NCBI GenBank assembly: GCA_002392945.1
Contig: DGHZ01000029.1
Span: 1,633 to 20,158, forward strand
DNA length: 18,526 bases
Source of the DNA: Caryophanales bacterium UBA3835
Lineage (GTDB): Bacteria; Bacillota_I; Bacilli_A; RFN20; CAG-826
Direction of reading: 5' to 3'
Within the stretch, counting starts at the first letter, position 1; the number at the start of each line of letters is the position of its first letter. The notes under the pieces were generated by a model that was not told where the DNA came from, ran no database searches, and was given only the letters and a program-made list of their open reading frames with translations. A program made the position numbers and the translations under genes. Of the stretch, positions 1 through 7,336 are shown in pieces.

Positions 1-686
1 ATGCCTTTAATTTCTCTACCTGAGAATTGGCTACATCTCCAGGATTCACTGCCAACTTTTAAATTAGTTTTAAATGTATCTTTTACTTCAAAAGTAGGGA
101 TCTTCACTTCTTTAGCAAAGATAGCCCCAATTTCTCTAGCGACATTATATAAGGATAATAAGTCAGGACGATTCGCAAGAACTTTTAAGTTCAATACTTC
201 ATCATCTAAGCCTAAATAGCCTAAGACATCTTCATTTCCAACTTCAGCGTCACTAGGTAATTCTTCAATGCCTTCTGTTTGTTCTTTTCTTAAATATTTT
301 GGATCAACGCCTAATTCAAGTAGAGAACAGCACATTCCGTTAGATTCCACTCCACGGATGACACCTTTTTTAATTTCTCCACCAGGAAGTTTAGCGCCAA
401 CTCTAGCGACTATAACTTTTAAACCAACTCTTGCATTAGGAGCGCCGCAGACAATTTGTTCCACTCCATATTTTGGACCTAAATCCACTTTTAAAACATG
501 TAAGTGGTCGCTATCAGGATGCTTTTCACATTCAAGAATGTGACCAACAACTAAATCCGTGCCACTGGCAAGTTTTACTACTTCTTCTACTTCTATACCG
601 GCAAAAGTTAAGCCATTAGCGACCTCGTCAGCAGAGAGATTACCTAAATCAACATATTTTTTAACACTTTTTAAACTAACTAACAT
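1..686 (-). CDS. pheT: Phenylalanine-tRNA ligase beta subunit, N-terminal part (partial)
   Basis: Beta subunit of the alpha2-beta2 phenylalanyl-tRNA synthetase, which charges tRNA-Phe in the cytoplasm. About 228 N-terminal codons are present and the rest lies beyond the left edge. The protein begins MLVSLKSVKKYVDL. An EMAP-like tRNA-binding OB-fold lies at about residues 40-150, with the typical stretches HPDSDHLHVLKVD, CGAPNAR and GVESNGMCCSLLELG. The ANRPDLLSLYNVAREIGA stretch of the B1 region follows near residue 190. A strong ribosome site (GGAGGGAGAT at 691-700) fixes the start. Only 17 bp separate it from the pheS stop, so the two genes form a pheST operon. Only the 3' truncation by the window edge is unusual. 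Confidence 0.96.
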   Translation of the reverse strand, partial: MLVSLKSVKKYVDLGNLSADEVANGLTFAGIEVEEVVKLASGTDLVVGHILECEKHPDSDHLHVLKVDLGPKYGVEQIVCGAPNARVGLKVIVARVGAKLPGGEIKKGVIRGVESNGMCCSLLELGVDPKYLRKEQTEGIEELPSDAEVGNEDVLGYLGLDDEVLNLKVLANRPDLLSLYNVAREIGAIFAKEVKIPTFEVKDTFKTNLKVGSESWRCSQFSGREIKG

Positions 687-703
687 AGTTATCTCCCTCC
701 TTA

Positions 704-1753
704 TTATGCTTTCTTACGGTATTGATGGAGGAATCTCACATCATTTTGATAGAACTTACGGATATCATCAATCCCGTATCTTAAAATAGCGACACGTTCA
801 ATGCCGATACCAAAGGCAAAGCCGCTATATACATCCGGGTCATATCCGTTCATTTTTAAAACGTTTGGATGGACCATGCCACCACCAAGGATTTCAATAT
901 AACCTGTTCCTTTACACATGGAGCAGCCTTTACCGTTACAGTTAGCGCAAGTGATATCCACTTCTACACTAGGTTCAGTAAATGGGAAATAAGATGGTCT
1001 TAATCTAATTTCTCTTTTTTCACCAAACATCTTTTTCACAAAGAGTTCTAAAGTTGCTTTTAAATGACCAATATTGATATTTTTATCAATAACAAGTCCT
1101 TCAATCTGAGCGAATTGATGGCTATGAGTCGCATCGTCATCATCTCTTCTATAGGTTTTACCTGGACAGATAATTCTAATTGGTTTTCCTTCTGCTTGTT
1201 GCATGGTGTGAGCCTGAACAGGAGAAGTATGAGTTCTCAATAAAACGTTTTCGGAAATATAGAAAGTATCTTGCATATCTCTAGCAGGATGATCTTTAGG
1301 AATATTTAAAAGTTCAAAGTTAAATAAGTCGGTTTCCACTTCTGGTCCATCAGCGACTTCAAAACCCATATTTAAGAAAATATCAGTAATTTCGTCTTTG
1401 ACGACATAAAAAGGATTAACTCCACCAACATCCATGTTTTTGGCAGGTAAAGAAATATCAATTTGTTCTTTTTGCAATTTCTTTTGAAGTTCTTCTTTTT
1501 GGAGTTCACTTTCTTTTTGCTCAATCATCTTCGTAATTTCATTACGTGTTTGATTAAGTTTTTGACCAGCTTCTTTTCTTTCTTCTGGTGGAAGAGCACC
1601 AAGCCCTGATAAAAGAGTCATAATGATGCTTTTTTTGGCGAGATATTTAACTTTTAATTCTTGAAGTTTATCTAAACCAAAGACACTTTTAATATCCTTC
1701 ATCGCCTCAGAGTATACTTCGCCAATACTTATTTTTTCTTTTTCTTTGTCCAT
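704..1753 (-). CDS. pheS: Phenylalanine-tRNA ligase alpha subunit
   Basis: Catalytic class II alpha subunit of phenylalanyl-tRNA synthetase, 349 residues, normal length. A charged helical N-terminus (about 1-100, probable tRNA-binding coiled coil) precedes the catalytic domain. Visible motifs: IPKDHPARDMQDTFYI (151-166), RTHTSPVQAHTM (173-184), motif 2 with PGKTYRRDDDDATHSHQF (197-213) and motif 3 ending GFAFGIGIER (311-320). A Cys cluster at C269, C272, C277 and C280 precedes GGGMVHPNVL and may bind zinc, as in some PheS proteins. Translation probably starts from the weak AGGAAA ribosome site about 8 nt upstream of the ATG. Transcription probably starts at the promoter at 1786-1814. The leader is only about 30 nt, so there is no T-box. 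Confidence 0.97.
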   Translation of the reverse strand: MDKEKEKISIGEVYSEAMKDIKSVFGLDKLQELKVKYLAKKSIIMTLLSGLGALPPEERKEAGQKLNQTRNEITKMIEQKESELQKEELQKKLQKEQIDISLPAKNMDVGGVNPFYVVKDEITDIFLNMGFEVADGPEVETDLFNFELLNIPKDHPARDMQDTFYISENVLLRTHTSPVQAHTMQQAEGKPIRIICPGKTYRRDDDDATHSHQFAQIEGLVIDKNINIGHLKATLELFVKKMFGEKREIRLRPSYFPFTEPSVEVDITCANCNGKGCSMCKGTGYIEILGGGMVHPNVLKMNGYDPDVYSGFAFGIGIERVAILRYGIDDIRKFYQNDVRFLHQYRKKA

Positions 1754-1785
1754 AGCTAATATTTCCTACTAATTAAATCGCATAA

Positions 1786-1814
1786 AGTATAACACTAAAA
1801 AAGACACTTTGAAA
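1786..1814 (-). promoter_or_regulatory. Probable sigma-A promoter of pheST
   Basis: On the minus strand a TATACT -10 box (1786-1791) lies 16-17 bp from a weak -35 (TTCAAA or TTTCAA, 1808-1814). It sits between the terminator of the upstream gene and pheS, about 32 nt before the pheS ATG. Confidence 0.55.
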
Positions 1815-1841
1815 TTATATTTCAGCAATTCTTTTATTAAT

Positions 1842-1870
1842 ATATAAAAAAGACCACTTAAGTGGTCTAT
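1842..1870 (-). terminator. Intrinsic terminator after the rRNA methyltransferase gene
   Basis: A perfect 18-bp palindrome (AGACCAC, TTAA, GTGGTCT at 1851-1868) is followed on the minus strand by five T residues and more AT. It lies 3 nt past the methyltransferase stop and separates that operon from pheST. The plus-strand side lacks a T tract, so it works in one direction. Confidence 0.85.
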
Positions 1871-1871
1871 A

Positions 1872-2588
1872 TTAATGAATTTTATTCATTAAGATACCGC
1901 CTGCTATTGCCACATTAAGAGAATCAATGTTCTTAATCGGAATCACAATTTCTTTCGACGCCAACTTGATAGTTTCTTTATTAACTCCATGAGATTCGTT
2001 GCCTAATACAAGAACAAATTTATCTGCTATTGTAATAGAGTTAAAGTCAATTGCTTTTTTAGATAAGTTAGTCACTAATATCTCATGAGTCCCAACAAAG
2101 TCTACAAGTTTTCCAACAACTACAGGAATCTGAAATATTGCGCCTTTAGAAGAGTTAATAACTTTTTCATTATAAATAGAGACAGAATTTTCACTTGTCA
2201 CCACTAAGTCATAATCAAAAGCTAAAGCGGTTCTAATTAGTGTCCCCATGTTGCCAGGATCAGATATATCATCAAGATATAAAACTTTAGAAGGATTATT
2301 AACCTGATATTCCGGCATTTTCGCAATGAAAACTACACCTTCAGGATTTACATTACTTGATAACTTTTTTAGCACATCTTCACTAACTAGATTTTGTGGT
2401 ATCTCACTAGGAGCGTCGACATATTCTAAAGCAAAAATTTCGACCACCAAATTATTCTTTAATGCCATTTGTAAAGACTTAAAAGTCTCCGCTAAAAACA
2501 TCTTATGAATTTTACGGTTTTTATTTTCTTTTAAAGAGCAAGCAAATTTCACTCTCTCATTGTTTTTAGAAGTGATCACTTTAATCAT
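1872..2588 (-). CDS. TrmH/SpoU-family (SPOUT) rRNA 2'-O-methyltransferase, YsgA/RlmP-like
   Basis: SAM-dependent 2'-O-ribose methyltransferase of the SPOUT superfamily, 238 residues. An N-terminal substrate-binding region (1-95, with LAETFKSLQMAL) precedes the knotted catalytic domain. Motif 1 is LDDISDPGNMGTLIRTA (N113, R119), motif 2 is VLGNESHGV (194-202) and motif 3 is IPIKNIDSLNVAIA (216-229). These three motifs are diagnostic. Position just upstream of pheST matches B. subtilis ysgA (rlmP), reported to make Gm2553 in the 23S rRNA A-loop; the same target here is inference from synteny. RlmB-like activity is the alternative. The start overlaps the end of the upstream metalloprotease gene by 8 bp, which suggests translational coupling, helped by AAAGGAAT upstream. 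Confidence 0.9.
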   Translation of the reverse strand: MIKVITSKNNERVKFACSLKENKNRKIHKMFLAETFKSLQMALKNNLVVEIFALEYVDAPSEIPQNLVSEDVLKKLSSNVNPEGVVFIAKMPEYQVNNPSKVLYLDDISDPGNMGTLIRTALAFDYDLVVTSENSVSIYNEKVINSSKGAIFQIPVVVGKLVDFVGTHEILVTNLSKKAIDFNSITIADKFVLVLGNESHGVNKETIKLASKEIVIPIKNIDSLNVAIAGGILMNKIH

Positions 2589-3219
2589 GGTAAATTCCTT
2601 TAATTAACATTTTACGATAGGCATCATAATTTGGACAATATTTATATACTACATCATAGAACTTTTTAGAGTGGTCATATACTAAGATATGGGCAAGTTC
2701 ATGAACCACAACTGAATCAATAATAGGCATAGAATAATGAATAAGTGAGAATGCAAAATTCAAGTGTTTGGTGTATCTAGAATTACTTCCATATCGAGAC
2801 TTCATCTCTCTAACCCCTTCTTTATAAGATGGGAGATTCATTAATGATTCATAATACTTAACTCTTTCAGTAATAATTTTAGTGAAAATTGGTTTTAATT
2901 TCTTCTTAAGTTCATCAAGAGAATTATAGATAATTTCTGGATAATTAGATATCGAAATTCTCCCTGGATATGATAAATCATATTTATAGCCAAATAGATA
3001 AATATATTTATCGTTGATTGGAGATTCTTTCGCGCTAGTTTTAATTAACTTTTCCGCAAATTTATCTAAACCTTTAACTATAAAATGTTTACTCGTCCAT
3101 CTATTACAAGTAACGACAAATTTATTATCTTTAAAACGATAATGGACATTTTTAATCCTTTTATAGATTACTTCCACTTCATAATCGATATCATTTACTT
3201 TGTAAAAGAAATTTCCCAT
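2581..3219 (-). CDS. YgjP-like zinc metallopeptidase domain protein (DUF45/M48-like)
   Basis: 212-residue protein of the YgjP/DUF45 family. The zincin motif HELAH (H173, E174, H177) is followed by YDHSKKFYDVV, which supplies the usual third ligand (H183), then YCPNYDAYRKML near the C-terminus. The N-terminal half (KNVHYRFKDNKFVVTC) matches the family's strand-rich start and supports this ATG. No signal peptide or membrane segment is visible, so it is probably cytoplasmic. The physiological substrate of the family is not clear to me and is not implied by the context. It is first in an operon with the rRNA methyltransferase (8-bp overlap). A perfect TATAAT ends 6 nt before the ATG with no good ribosome site, suggesting leaderless mRNA. 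Confidence 0.85.
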   Translation of the reverse strand: MGNFFYKVNDIDYEVEVIYKRIKNVHYRFKDNKFVVTCNRWTSKHFIVKGLDKFAEKLIKTSAKESPINDKYIYLFGYKYDLSYPGRISISNYPEIIYNSLDELKKKLKPIFTKIITERVKYYESLMNLPSYKEGVREMKSRYGSNSRYTKHLNFAFSLIHYSMPIIDSVVVHELAHILVYDHSKKFYDVVYKYCPNYDAYRKMLIKGIYHD

Positions 3220-3225
3220 GGGCTA

Positions 3226-3231
3226 ATTATA
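3226..3231 (-). promoter_or_regulatory. -10 box of the metallopeptidase-methyltransferase operon, leaderless geometry
   Basis: A perfect TATAAT on the minus strand ends 6 nt before the ATG at 3219, so transcription would begin at about the A of the start codon. I see no convincing -35 at 16-18 bp. It lies back to back with the divergent promoter of the DUF523 gene. Confidence 0.5.
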
Positions 3232-3233
3232 CC

Positions 3234-3262
3234 TTGAAAGAATATTTATAGATATATAAAAT
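3234..3262 (+). promoter_or_regulatory. Sigma-A promoter of the DUF523 gene, leaderless geometry
   Basis: TTGAAA (3234-3239), a 17-bp spacer and TAAAAT (3257-3262) closely match the consensus. Only 9 nt separate the -10 from the ATG at 3272, giving a predicted 5' leader of 0-3 nt. No Shine-Dalgarno sequence is present. Confidence 0.65.
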
Positions 3263-3271
3263 GATTAAGAT

Positions 3272-3703
3272 ATGGAAAAAATCTTGATTAGTGCTTGCTT
3301 AGTTGGTGATAAGACCCGCTACGATGGGAAGAGTAACTATCATCCTTTAATTAAAGAATTACTTCAAAAATACGAACTAGTTCCATTTTGTAGTGAGGTT
3401 GAAGGAGGACTGAAAACTCCTCGTAAACCTAGTGAAATTATCAAAGATAAAGTCATTAATATAGATGGAATAGATGTCACTAAAAACTATAAAGCTGGTG
3501 CGGAACTTGCTTTAAATATTTGTAAGTACTGTAATATCAAAATCGCTATTTTAAAAGACGGCTCTCCTGCCTGTGGAGTTCATCAAATTCATGATGGACA
3601 TTTTAACGGGAGAAAAATAAAAGGGATGGGTATCACCGCATCCCTATTAACTCAAAACGGAATCAAAGTTATTTCTGAAGACGAAATTGAGACTGTTCTT
3701 TAA
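3272..3703 (+). CDS. DUF523 family protein
   Basis: 143-residue member of the DUF523 family of small bacterial proteins; its biochemical role is not established to my knowledge. Family hallmarks are ISACLVGDKTRYDG (C9), VPFCSEVEGGLKTPRKPSEI (C40), the DV.K.Y..GA stretch near 69-77 and LKDGSPACGVHQIHDG (C101). The three conserved cysteines hint at metal or redox chemistry, but this is inference. The start is fixed by the family N-terminus (usually M-K-I-L-x-S-A-C) and has no ribosome site, matching leaderless mRNA from the promoter at 3234-3262. The stop codon overlaps the stop of the convergent dUTPase gene by 4 bp. The gene appears monocistronic, with its terminator at 3777-3799. Confidence 0.88.
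   Translation: MEKILISACLVGDKTRYDGKSNYHPLIKELLQKYELVPFCSEVEGGLKTPRKPSEIIKDKVINIDGIDVTKNYKAGAELALNICKYCNIKIAILKDGSPACGVHQIHDGHFNGRKIKGMGITASLLTQNGIKVISEDEIETVL
3612..3645 (-). terminator. Intrinsic terminator of the phosphatase-dUTPase operon, inside the DUF523 gene
   Basis: Read on the minus strand, AGGGATG, a bulged C, GGT, loop GAT, ACC and CATCCCT form a stem of about 10 bp, followed by the tail TTTATTTTTCT. It lies about 55 nt past the dUTPase stop and wholly within DUF523 coding sequence. On the sense strand of DUF523 no T tract follows the hairpin. Confidence 0.7.
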
Positions 3704-4191
3704 TAATTGGTTTCCTGTCGATGATGATTCTCTTCTAATTTTAAGAAATAGGCATCATAAGCATCAGACCATGAATATCCTAGCTTAGCTAGGATTTTTA
3801 AATAGCTTTCGAACATTTTCACATATTTCACAAAGCTTCTATCAATATAGAATTCATTGATATAGTGATAACTATTTAAGATAACAGTAGTTAAATCCGC
3901 TTCTACATTATCAACTTCAATAGAATCAATTTCATATTTATAGGCTAGTCCTAAAGATAATAAAAAATGGAGTCCATCCGCAAATTCGTCTAATATTCTT
4001 TCCTTAGATTCGCTTGGTTTAAATGACCAGAATTTAAAAGTTCTAGTAGCGTTAGCAAATTCACCTAGTTCCACCAATAAGGCTAAAAGCCTTTTATCTT
4101 TAGTTTCTTCGTAAGATATATGGTGATTATTAGCAATTTCGTTATCTAACTCTAATTGCTTTTGATACATACTTTTAAGTACACAAATCAT
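3700..4191 (-). CDS. Dimeric-type dUTP diphosphatase (dUTPase_2 family, MazG-like fold)
   Basis: 163-residue all-alpha NTP pyrophosphohydrolase of the dimeric dUTPase type, which hydrolyses dUTP to dUMP and PPi and keeps uracil out of DNA. The metal-binding pattern is visible: LLVELGEFANATRTFKFWS (E41, E44) followed by ILDEFADGLHFLLSLGL (E69, D72), the classic ExxE...ExxD arrangement with the FKFWS and DGLHFLLS signatures of dUTPase_2. The ATG is preceded by AGAAGGAAC (4198-4206), which begins immediately after the phosphatase stop, so the two genes are co-transcribed and probably coupled. Its 3' end overlaps the end of the convergent DUF523 gene. dCTP/dUTP specificity cannot be decided by eye. 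Confidence 0.85.
   Translation of the reverse strand: MICVLKSMYQKQLELDNEIANNHHISYEETKDKRLLALLVELGEFANATRTFKFWSFKPSESKERILDEFADGLHFLLSLGLAYKYEIDSIEVDNVEADLTTVILNSYHYINEFYIDRSFVKYVKMFESYLKILAKLGYSWSDAYDAYFLKLEENHHRQETNY
3777..3799 (+). terminator. Intrinsic terminator of the DUF523 gene, inside the dUTPase gene
   Basis: Arms ATCCTAGC (3777-3784) and GCTAGGAT (3788-3795) with loop TTA are followed by TTTTA on the plus strand. It lies 74 nt downstream of the DUF523 stop, entirely within the antisense dUTPase coding sequence. The minus strand lacks a T tract after the hairpin. Confidence 0.75.
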
Positions 4192-4206
4192 AAATTGTTC
4201 CTTCTA

Positions 4207-4980
4207 TTATTCTAAATATAATGCGCGTAACTTCTCGACATCAACTTTTAATACATCAATTAAATAATTTTCTAATGTCCCATATATTGCTTTAACTGTT
4301 TCTAAAGCATGATCTAGATATTCTTCTTTTGCGGAAAATACTTCTTCTAATGCTTTTTCATAAGCTTCATTATAAAAAGGTTCGTTTCTTAACATATATT
4401 TAAGATTTTTAATCTTGATTTCCATCGCTTCGTTAGTAAGTAAATAATCTTCTCTAGCGTCAGTTTCTGACACTCCTAAGGCTATCTCTAATAAATAAGA
4501 GGCCAAGCCAGCTCGATCTTTTCCTTGAGAACAATGATAATAAAACACTCCATCATCCTTACTAACTAAAAGTTCAAAGAACTTTTTTAAAGCATTAATT
4601 CCAATATCGTGAGTTAAAAGTTCCGGATATAAATTATACATATGGGCGAAGCCATCTGTGTTATCTCCTAAAAACCAAAGTAAATTGCTATCTTCGGTTT
4701 TACTGTCTTCTTTTTTGACGTCCGCTTTCATTGATGGAATGTTATGATAAGTCACCCCGTCAAAACGATAATCAGGGCGTCCGACAAATTCATCTTCTCC
4801 GCGAAAATCGATAATATCAGTAAGATGTAATGAGTTAATAGTCTCGATATCTTTTTGACTAACCTTTCCTAAAAAACCACCTCGATAGATTCTACCTTCT
4901 TTAACCTTCTTTCCGTTAAATCCCACTAGTCCACCGAGATCTCTAACATTCTTTTGATACGATAAGTCAATTTTTCTCAT
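4207..4980 (-). CDS. Tyrosine/serine-type protein phosphatase (Y_phosphatase3-like)
   Basis: 257-residue phosphatase of the bacterial LipA/MptpB-like type. The P-loop YYHCSQGKDRAGLASYLL carries the CX5R signature (C150, R156) within HCxxGKDR, and the N-terminal NVRDLGG plus GRIYRGG motifs are typical. The residue after the Arg-is Ala rather than the common Thr (RAG for RTG). Substrates could be phosphotyrosine, phosphoserine or phosphoinositides; the sequence does not decide. I start it at the ATG at 4980 (MRKIDLSYQ), not 4992: an extended -10 (TGGTATGAT) overlaps the upstream ATG and would start transcription at about 4980. There is no ribosome site. It heads a two-gene operon with dUTPase, 15 bp apart; the functional link is unclear. 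Confidence 0.85.
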   Translation of the reverse strand: MRKIDLSYQKNVRDLGGLVGFNGKKVKEGRIYRGGFLGKVSQKDIETINSLHLTDIIDFRGEDEFVGRPDYRFDGVTYHNIPSMKADVKKEDSKTEDSNLLWFLGDNTDGFAHMYNLYPELLTHDIGINALKKFFELLVSKDDGVFYYHCSQGKDRAGLASYLLEIALGVSETDAREDYLLTNEAMEIKIKNLKYMLRNEPFYNEAYEKALEEVFSAKEEYLDHALETVKAIYGTLENYLIDVLKVDVEKLRALYLE

Positions 4981-4987
4981 ATTTAAT

Positions 4988-4996
4988 ATCATACCA
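4988..4996 (-). promoter_or_regulatory. Extended -10 promoter of the phosphatase-dUTPase operon, leaderless geometry
   Basis: TGG followed by TATGAT on the minus strand is an extended -10 element, which can work without a good -35 (none is seen). Seven nt separate it from the ATG at 4980, so the mRNA should start at or next to that codon. Confidence 0.5.
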
Positions 4997-5024
4997 GTTT
5001 TTGAATTATCTTTTTATTCTTTTC

Positions 5025-5054
5025 TTTTCAATTATATTGAAGATGTGAGATAAT
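5025..5054 (+). promoter_or_regulatory. Probable promoter of ackA-nrnA
   Basis: A -10 GATAAT (5049-5054) preceded by TGA (extended -10) lies 18 bp from TTTTCA (5025-5030). The leader would be about 20 nt and contains the AAAGGAG ribosome site at 5068-5074. Confidence 0.5.
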
Positions 5055-5081
5055 AGTAGCGAAATTTAAAGGAGTCATATT

Positions 5082-6272
5082 ATGGCAAAAGTATTAACAA
5101 TTAATTCTGGTAGTTCGAGTTTGAAATTCAAACTCTATGAAATGCCAGAAGAAATAGAGCTTTGCTCTGGAAACTGTGAAAAAATCGGTTTGAGCGAAGG
5201 CATTTTTAGAATTAAATATAACGGCAAAAAGGATGAATCATATCCAGTATTCCCTAACCACTCTGCAGCCGCAAAGATGGTTGTGGATGCACTTTTAGAA
5301 AAAGGAATTATTTCTTCTTATGATGAAATATCCGCAGCAGGACACCGTATCGTTCAAGGTGGTAAATATTTCTCTAAGTCAGCAATGTTTGATAAGGACA
5401 CCGAAGAAAAGATTGAATCTCTTATTCCTCTTGCCCCACTTCATAACGCTGCTCACTTAACTTGCTTTAGAGCGTTTAAAGAAGTATTACCAAATTGTCC
5501 AATGATTGCGGTCTTTGATACTGCTTTCCATCAATCTATGGAACCTCAAGACTATGTCTTCCCTATTCCATATGAATTAACAGAAAAATATGATATTAGA
5601 CGTTATGGAGCCCATGGTACATCCCATAACTACCTCGCTATTGAAGGTGAGAAATATTTAAAAGACACCAAGGGTAAAAGAATTATCTCTTGCCACATCG
5701 GTTCTGGTGCTTCTATTACCGCTATTAAAGACGGTAAATGTGTAGCTACTTCAATGGGTCTAACACCTTTAGGCGGTATCATGATGGGTACACGTACAGG
5801 TGATATGGATCCAAGTGTTTTCAATTATGTTTGTAAAGTAACTGGCAAATCCGCTGAAGAAGTTTATCAAATGTTCAATAAGAAAAGCGGCTTTGCTGGT
5901 ATGTCCACTGTTGGACCAGACTCTAGAGATGTCTTGAAAGCAGTTGAAGAAGGTAATGAACACGCTATTTTAGCCAACAAAGTCTTCAATAGAAGAATTG
6001 CTGATTTCATCGGTCAATATTATGTGAGATTAGGTGGAGCTGATTTAATTATTTTCTCTGCTGGAATCGGTGAAAACGAGCCAAGAACTAGAAGAGATGT
6101 TTGTAAATTAATTAAAGACGCTTTGGGTGTGGAAATTGATGAAGAACTCAATAGCACTATTCACGGTAAAGAATGCTTGATCTCAACCCCAAATAGTAAG
6201 ATCAAAGTAGCGGTTATCCCAACTAACGAAGAAGTGATGATCGCTCGAGATGCATATAAAATGTGCTGCTAG
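5082..6272 (+). CDS. ackA: Acetate kinase
   Basis: Acetate kinase, 396 residues, full length. It interconverts acetyl phosphate plus ADP and acetate plus ATP, the substrate-level ATP step of mixed-acid and acetate fermentation. Signatures of the ASKHA fold are all visible: NSGSSSLKFKL (8-18), GHRIVQGGKYF with R89, FDTAFHQSM with D146, RRYGAHGTSHNYLA, HIGSGAS, GIMMGTRTGDMDPSV and FSAGIGENEP near the C-terminus. The ribosome site AAAGGAG lies 7 nt before the ATG. The nrnA ribosome site (GGAGG) abuts the TAG stop, so the genes are co-transcribed. No pta gene is present in the window. This is the only complete gene here ending in TAG. Confidence 0.98.
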   Translation: MAKVLTINSGSSSLKFKLYEMPEEIELCSGNCEKIGLSEGIFRIKYNGKKDESYPVFPNHSAAAKMVVDALLEKGIISSYDEISAAGHRIVQGGKYFSKSAMFDKDTEEKIESLIPLAPLHNAAHLTCFRAFKEVLPNCPMIAVFDTAFHQSMEPQDYVFPIPYELTEKYDIRRYGAHGTSHNYLAIEGEKYLKDTKGKRIISCHIGSGASITAIKDGKCVATSMGLTPLGGIMMGTRTGDMDPSVFNYVCKVTGKSAEEVYQMFNKKSGFAGMSTVGPDSRDVLKAVEEGNEHAILANKVFNRRIADFIGQYYVRLGGADLIIFSAGIGENEPRTRRDVCKLIKDALGVEIDEELNSTIHGKECLISTPNSKIKVAVIPTNEEVMIARDAYKMCC

Positions 6273-6280
6273 GAGGATAT

Positions 6281-7279
6281 ATGAAATTAGCACCAGAAAT
6301 TAAAGCTATTGGTAAAAAATATAAAGCCCAAATTAACGGCATCGAAGCTTCTATTAGAAAATATAACAAGATTGCTATTTTCAGACACATCATGCCTGAC
6401 TTTGATGCTCTTGGAACCCAAATGGGTTTATATTATTTTCTAAAAGAAAATTTCCCAGAAAAAGATATTAAAGTCTTAGGTGATAATCATGTCACCTTTA
6501 CTCCACGACTTTTCCCAGAAATGGATAAAGTTAGCGATTCCTGGTTTAACGAACCATTTTTAGCGATTATCGTTGATGTCTCTAATAAAAGCAGAATTGC
6601 TGATCCTAGATTTGAAAAAGCAGAATGCATCGTTAAAGTTGACCACCATCCAAACGTTGAAGATTTCGCTCATTATAATATCGTTGATACAACTATGGCT
6701 GCTGCCAGTGAATTACTTGTTTCAATTTTATTGAATTTCAAACATAAATACGTATTAAGTAAAGATAGCGCTTCTAATTTCTATGTTGGTATAGCTGGAG
6801 ATAGCGGACGTTTCCAATATTCCTCCACTAGCGCCCATACATTTGCAATTGCTAGCGAACTCATCCAAAGAAAAATTTCTCTTAATGAGATCTATTCCAA
6901 AATGTATGTCAAACAAATCGACGACTTAGCGGTTACTGCCTATATTCTTAATAACTACAAGATTTCTCCAAAAGGTGTGGCCTATTATGTCTTAGATTCT
7001 AAAATTCAAAAAGAACTTAAGATTACCACCGAAAGAGGAAAAGAAAATGTTAACCTATTTTCCAACATTGTCGGAATCAACATTTGGTGTTCCATCACTC
7101 AAGATGACGACCCAAAAGAACCATGTTGGAGAATTTCTATAAGAAGTCGAGATTATGTCATTAACGGAGTTGCTACTGAATTTGGTGGAGGCGGACACGC
7201 ACAAGCTAGTGGCGCGAAAATCACTACTTTAGATGAACTACCAAAATTCATCGCTGCTCTTGACGCATTAGTGAAATAA
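6281..7279 (+). CDS. nrnA: DHH-DHHA1 family phosphoesterase, NrnA-like (oligoribonuclease / pAp phosphatase)
   Basis: 332-residue DHH phosphoesterase with Mn-dependent catalysis. The N-terminal DHH domain has RHIMPDFDALGT (H36, D40, D42), IIVDVSN (D99), VKVDHHP (D121, H122, H123) and GIAGDSGRFQYSS (D174). The C-terminal DHHA1 domain carries GGGGHAQASGA from about residue 302. Relatives degrade nanoRNA (2-5 nt), dephosphorylate pAp or cleave pApA from c-di-AMP; which applies here is undecided. I start at 6281, where GGAGG (6272-6276) is properly spaced, rather than an upstream in-frame ATG inside ackA. In B. subtilis nrnA also lies directly upstream of dnaE, which supports the assignment. A terminator follows. 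Confidence 0.9.
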   Translation: MKLAPEIKAIGKKYKAQINGIEASIRKYNKIAIFRHIMPDFDALGTQMGLYYFLKENFPEKDIKVLGDNHVTFTPRLFPEMDKVSDSWFNEPFLAIIVDVSNKSRIADPRFEKAECIVKVDHHPNVEDFAHYNIVDTTMAAASELLVSILLNFKHKYVLSKDSASNFYVGIAGDSGRFQYSSTSAHTFAIASELIQRKISLNEIYSKMYVKQIDDLAVTAYILNNYKISPKGVAYYVLDSKIQKELKITTERGKENVNLFSNIVGINIWCSITQDDDPKEPCWRISIRSRDYVINGVATEFGGGGHAQASGAKITTLDELPKFIAALDALVK

Positions 7280-7297
7280 TTATCATAAACCAATATC

Positions 7298-7326
7298 AAG
7301 CCCTATTATTCAGGGCTTTTTATTTT
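7298..7326 (+). terminator. Intrinsic terminator after ackA-nrnA
   Basis: Arms AAGCCCT (7298-7304) and AGGGCTT (7312-7318) with a 7-nt loop are followed by TTTATTTTAT. It lies 18 nt past the nrnA stop and separates this operon from dnaE. Confidence 0.9.
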
Positions 7327-7336
7327 ATAAATTTCC

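Noticed and set aside
1..789. Plus-strand open frames of 72-91 codons opposite pheT and pheS
   Set aside because: They are antisense to well-supported pheT/pheS coding sequence, have no ribosome sites and no recognisable protein features.
1754..1850. T-box or other riboswitch ahead of pheST
   Set aside because: Predicted leader is about 30 nt with no structure; the only hairpin belongs to the upstream gene's terminator.
5630..5963. Minus-strand open frames within ackA (64 codons each)
   Set aside because: Antisense to a highly conserved gene, no ribosome site, composition typical of shadow frames.
6263..6280. Earlier in-frame start for nrnA inside ackA
   Set aside because: The later ATG at 6281 has a properly spaced GGAGG; the extension lacks one and would overlap ackA.
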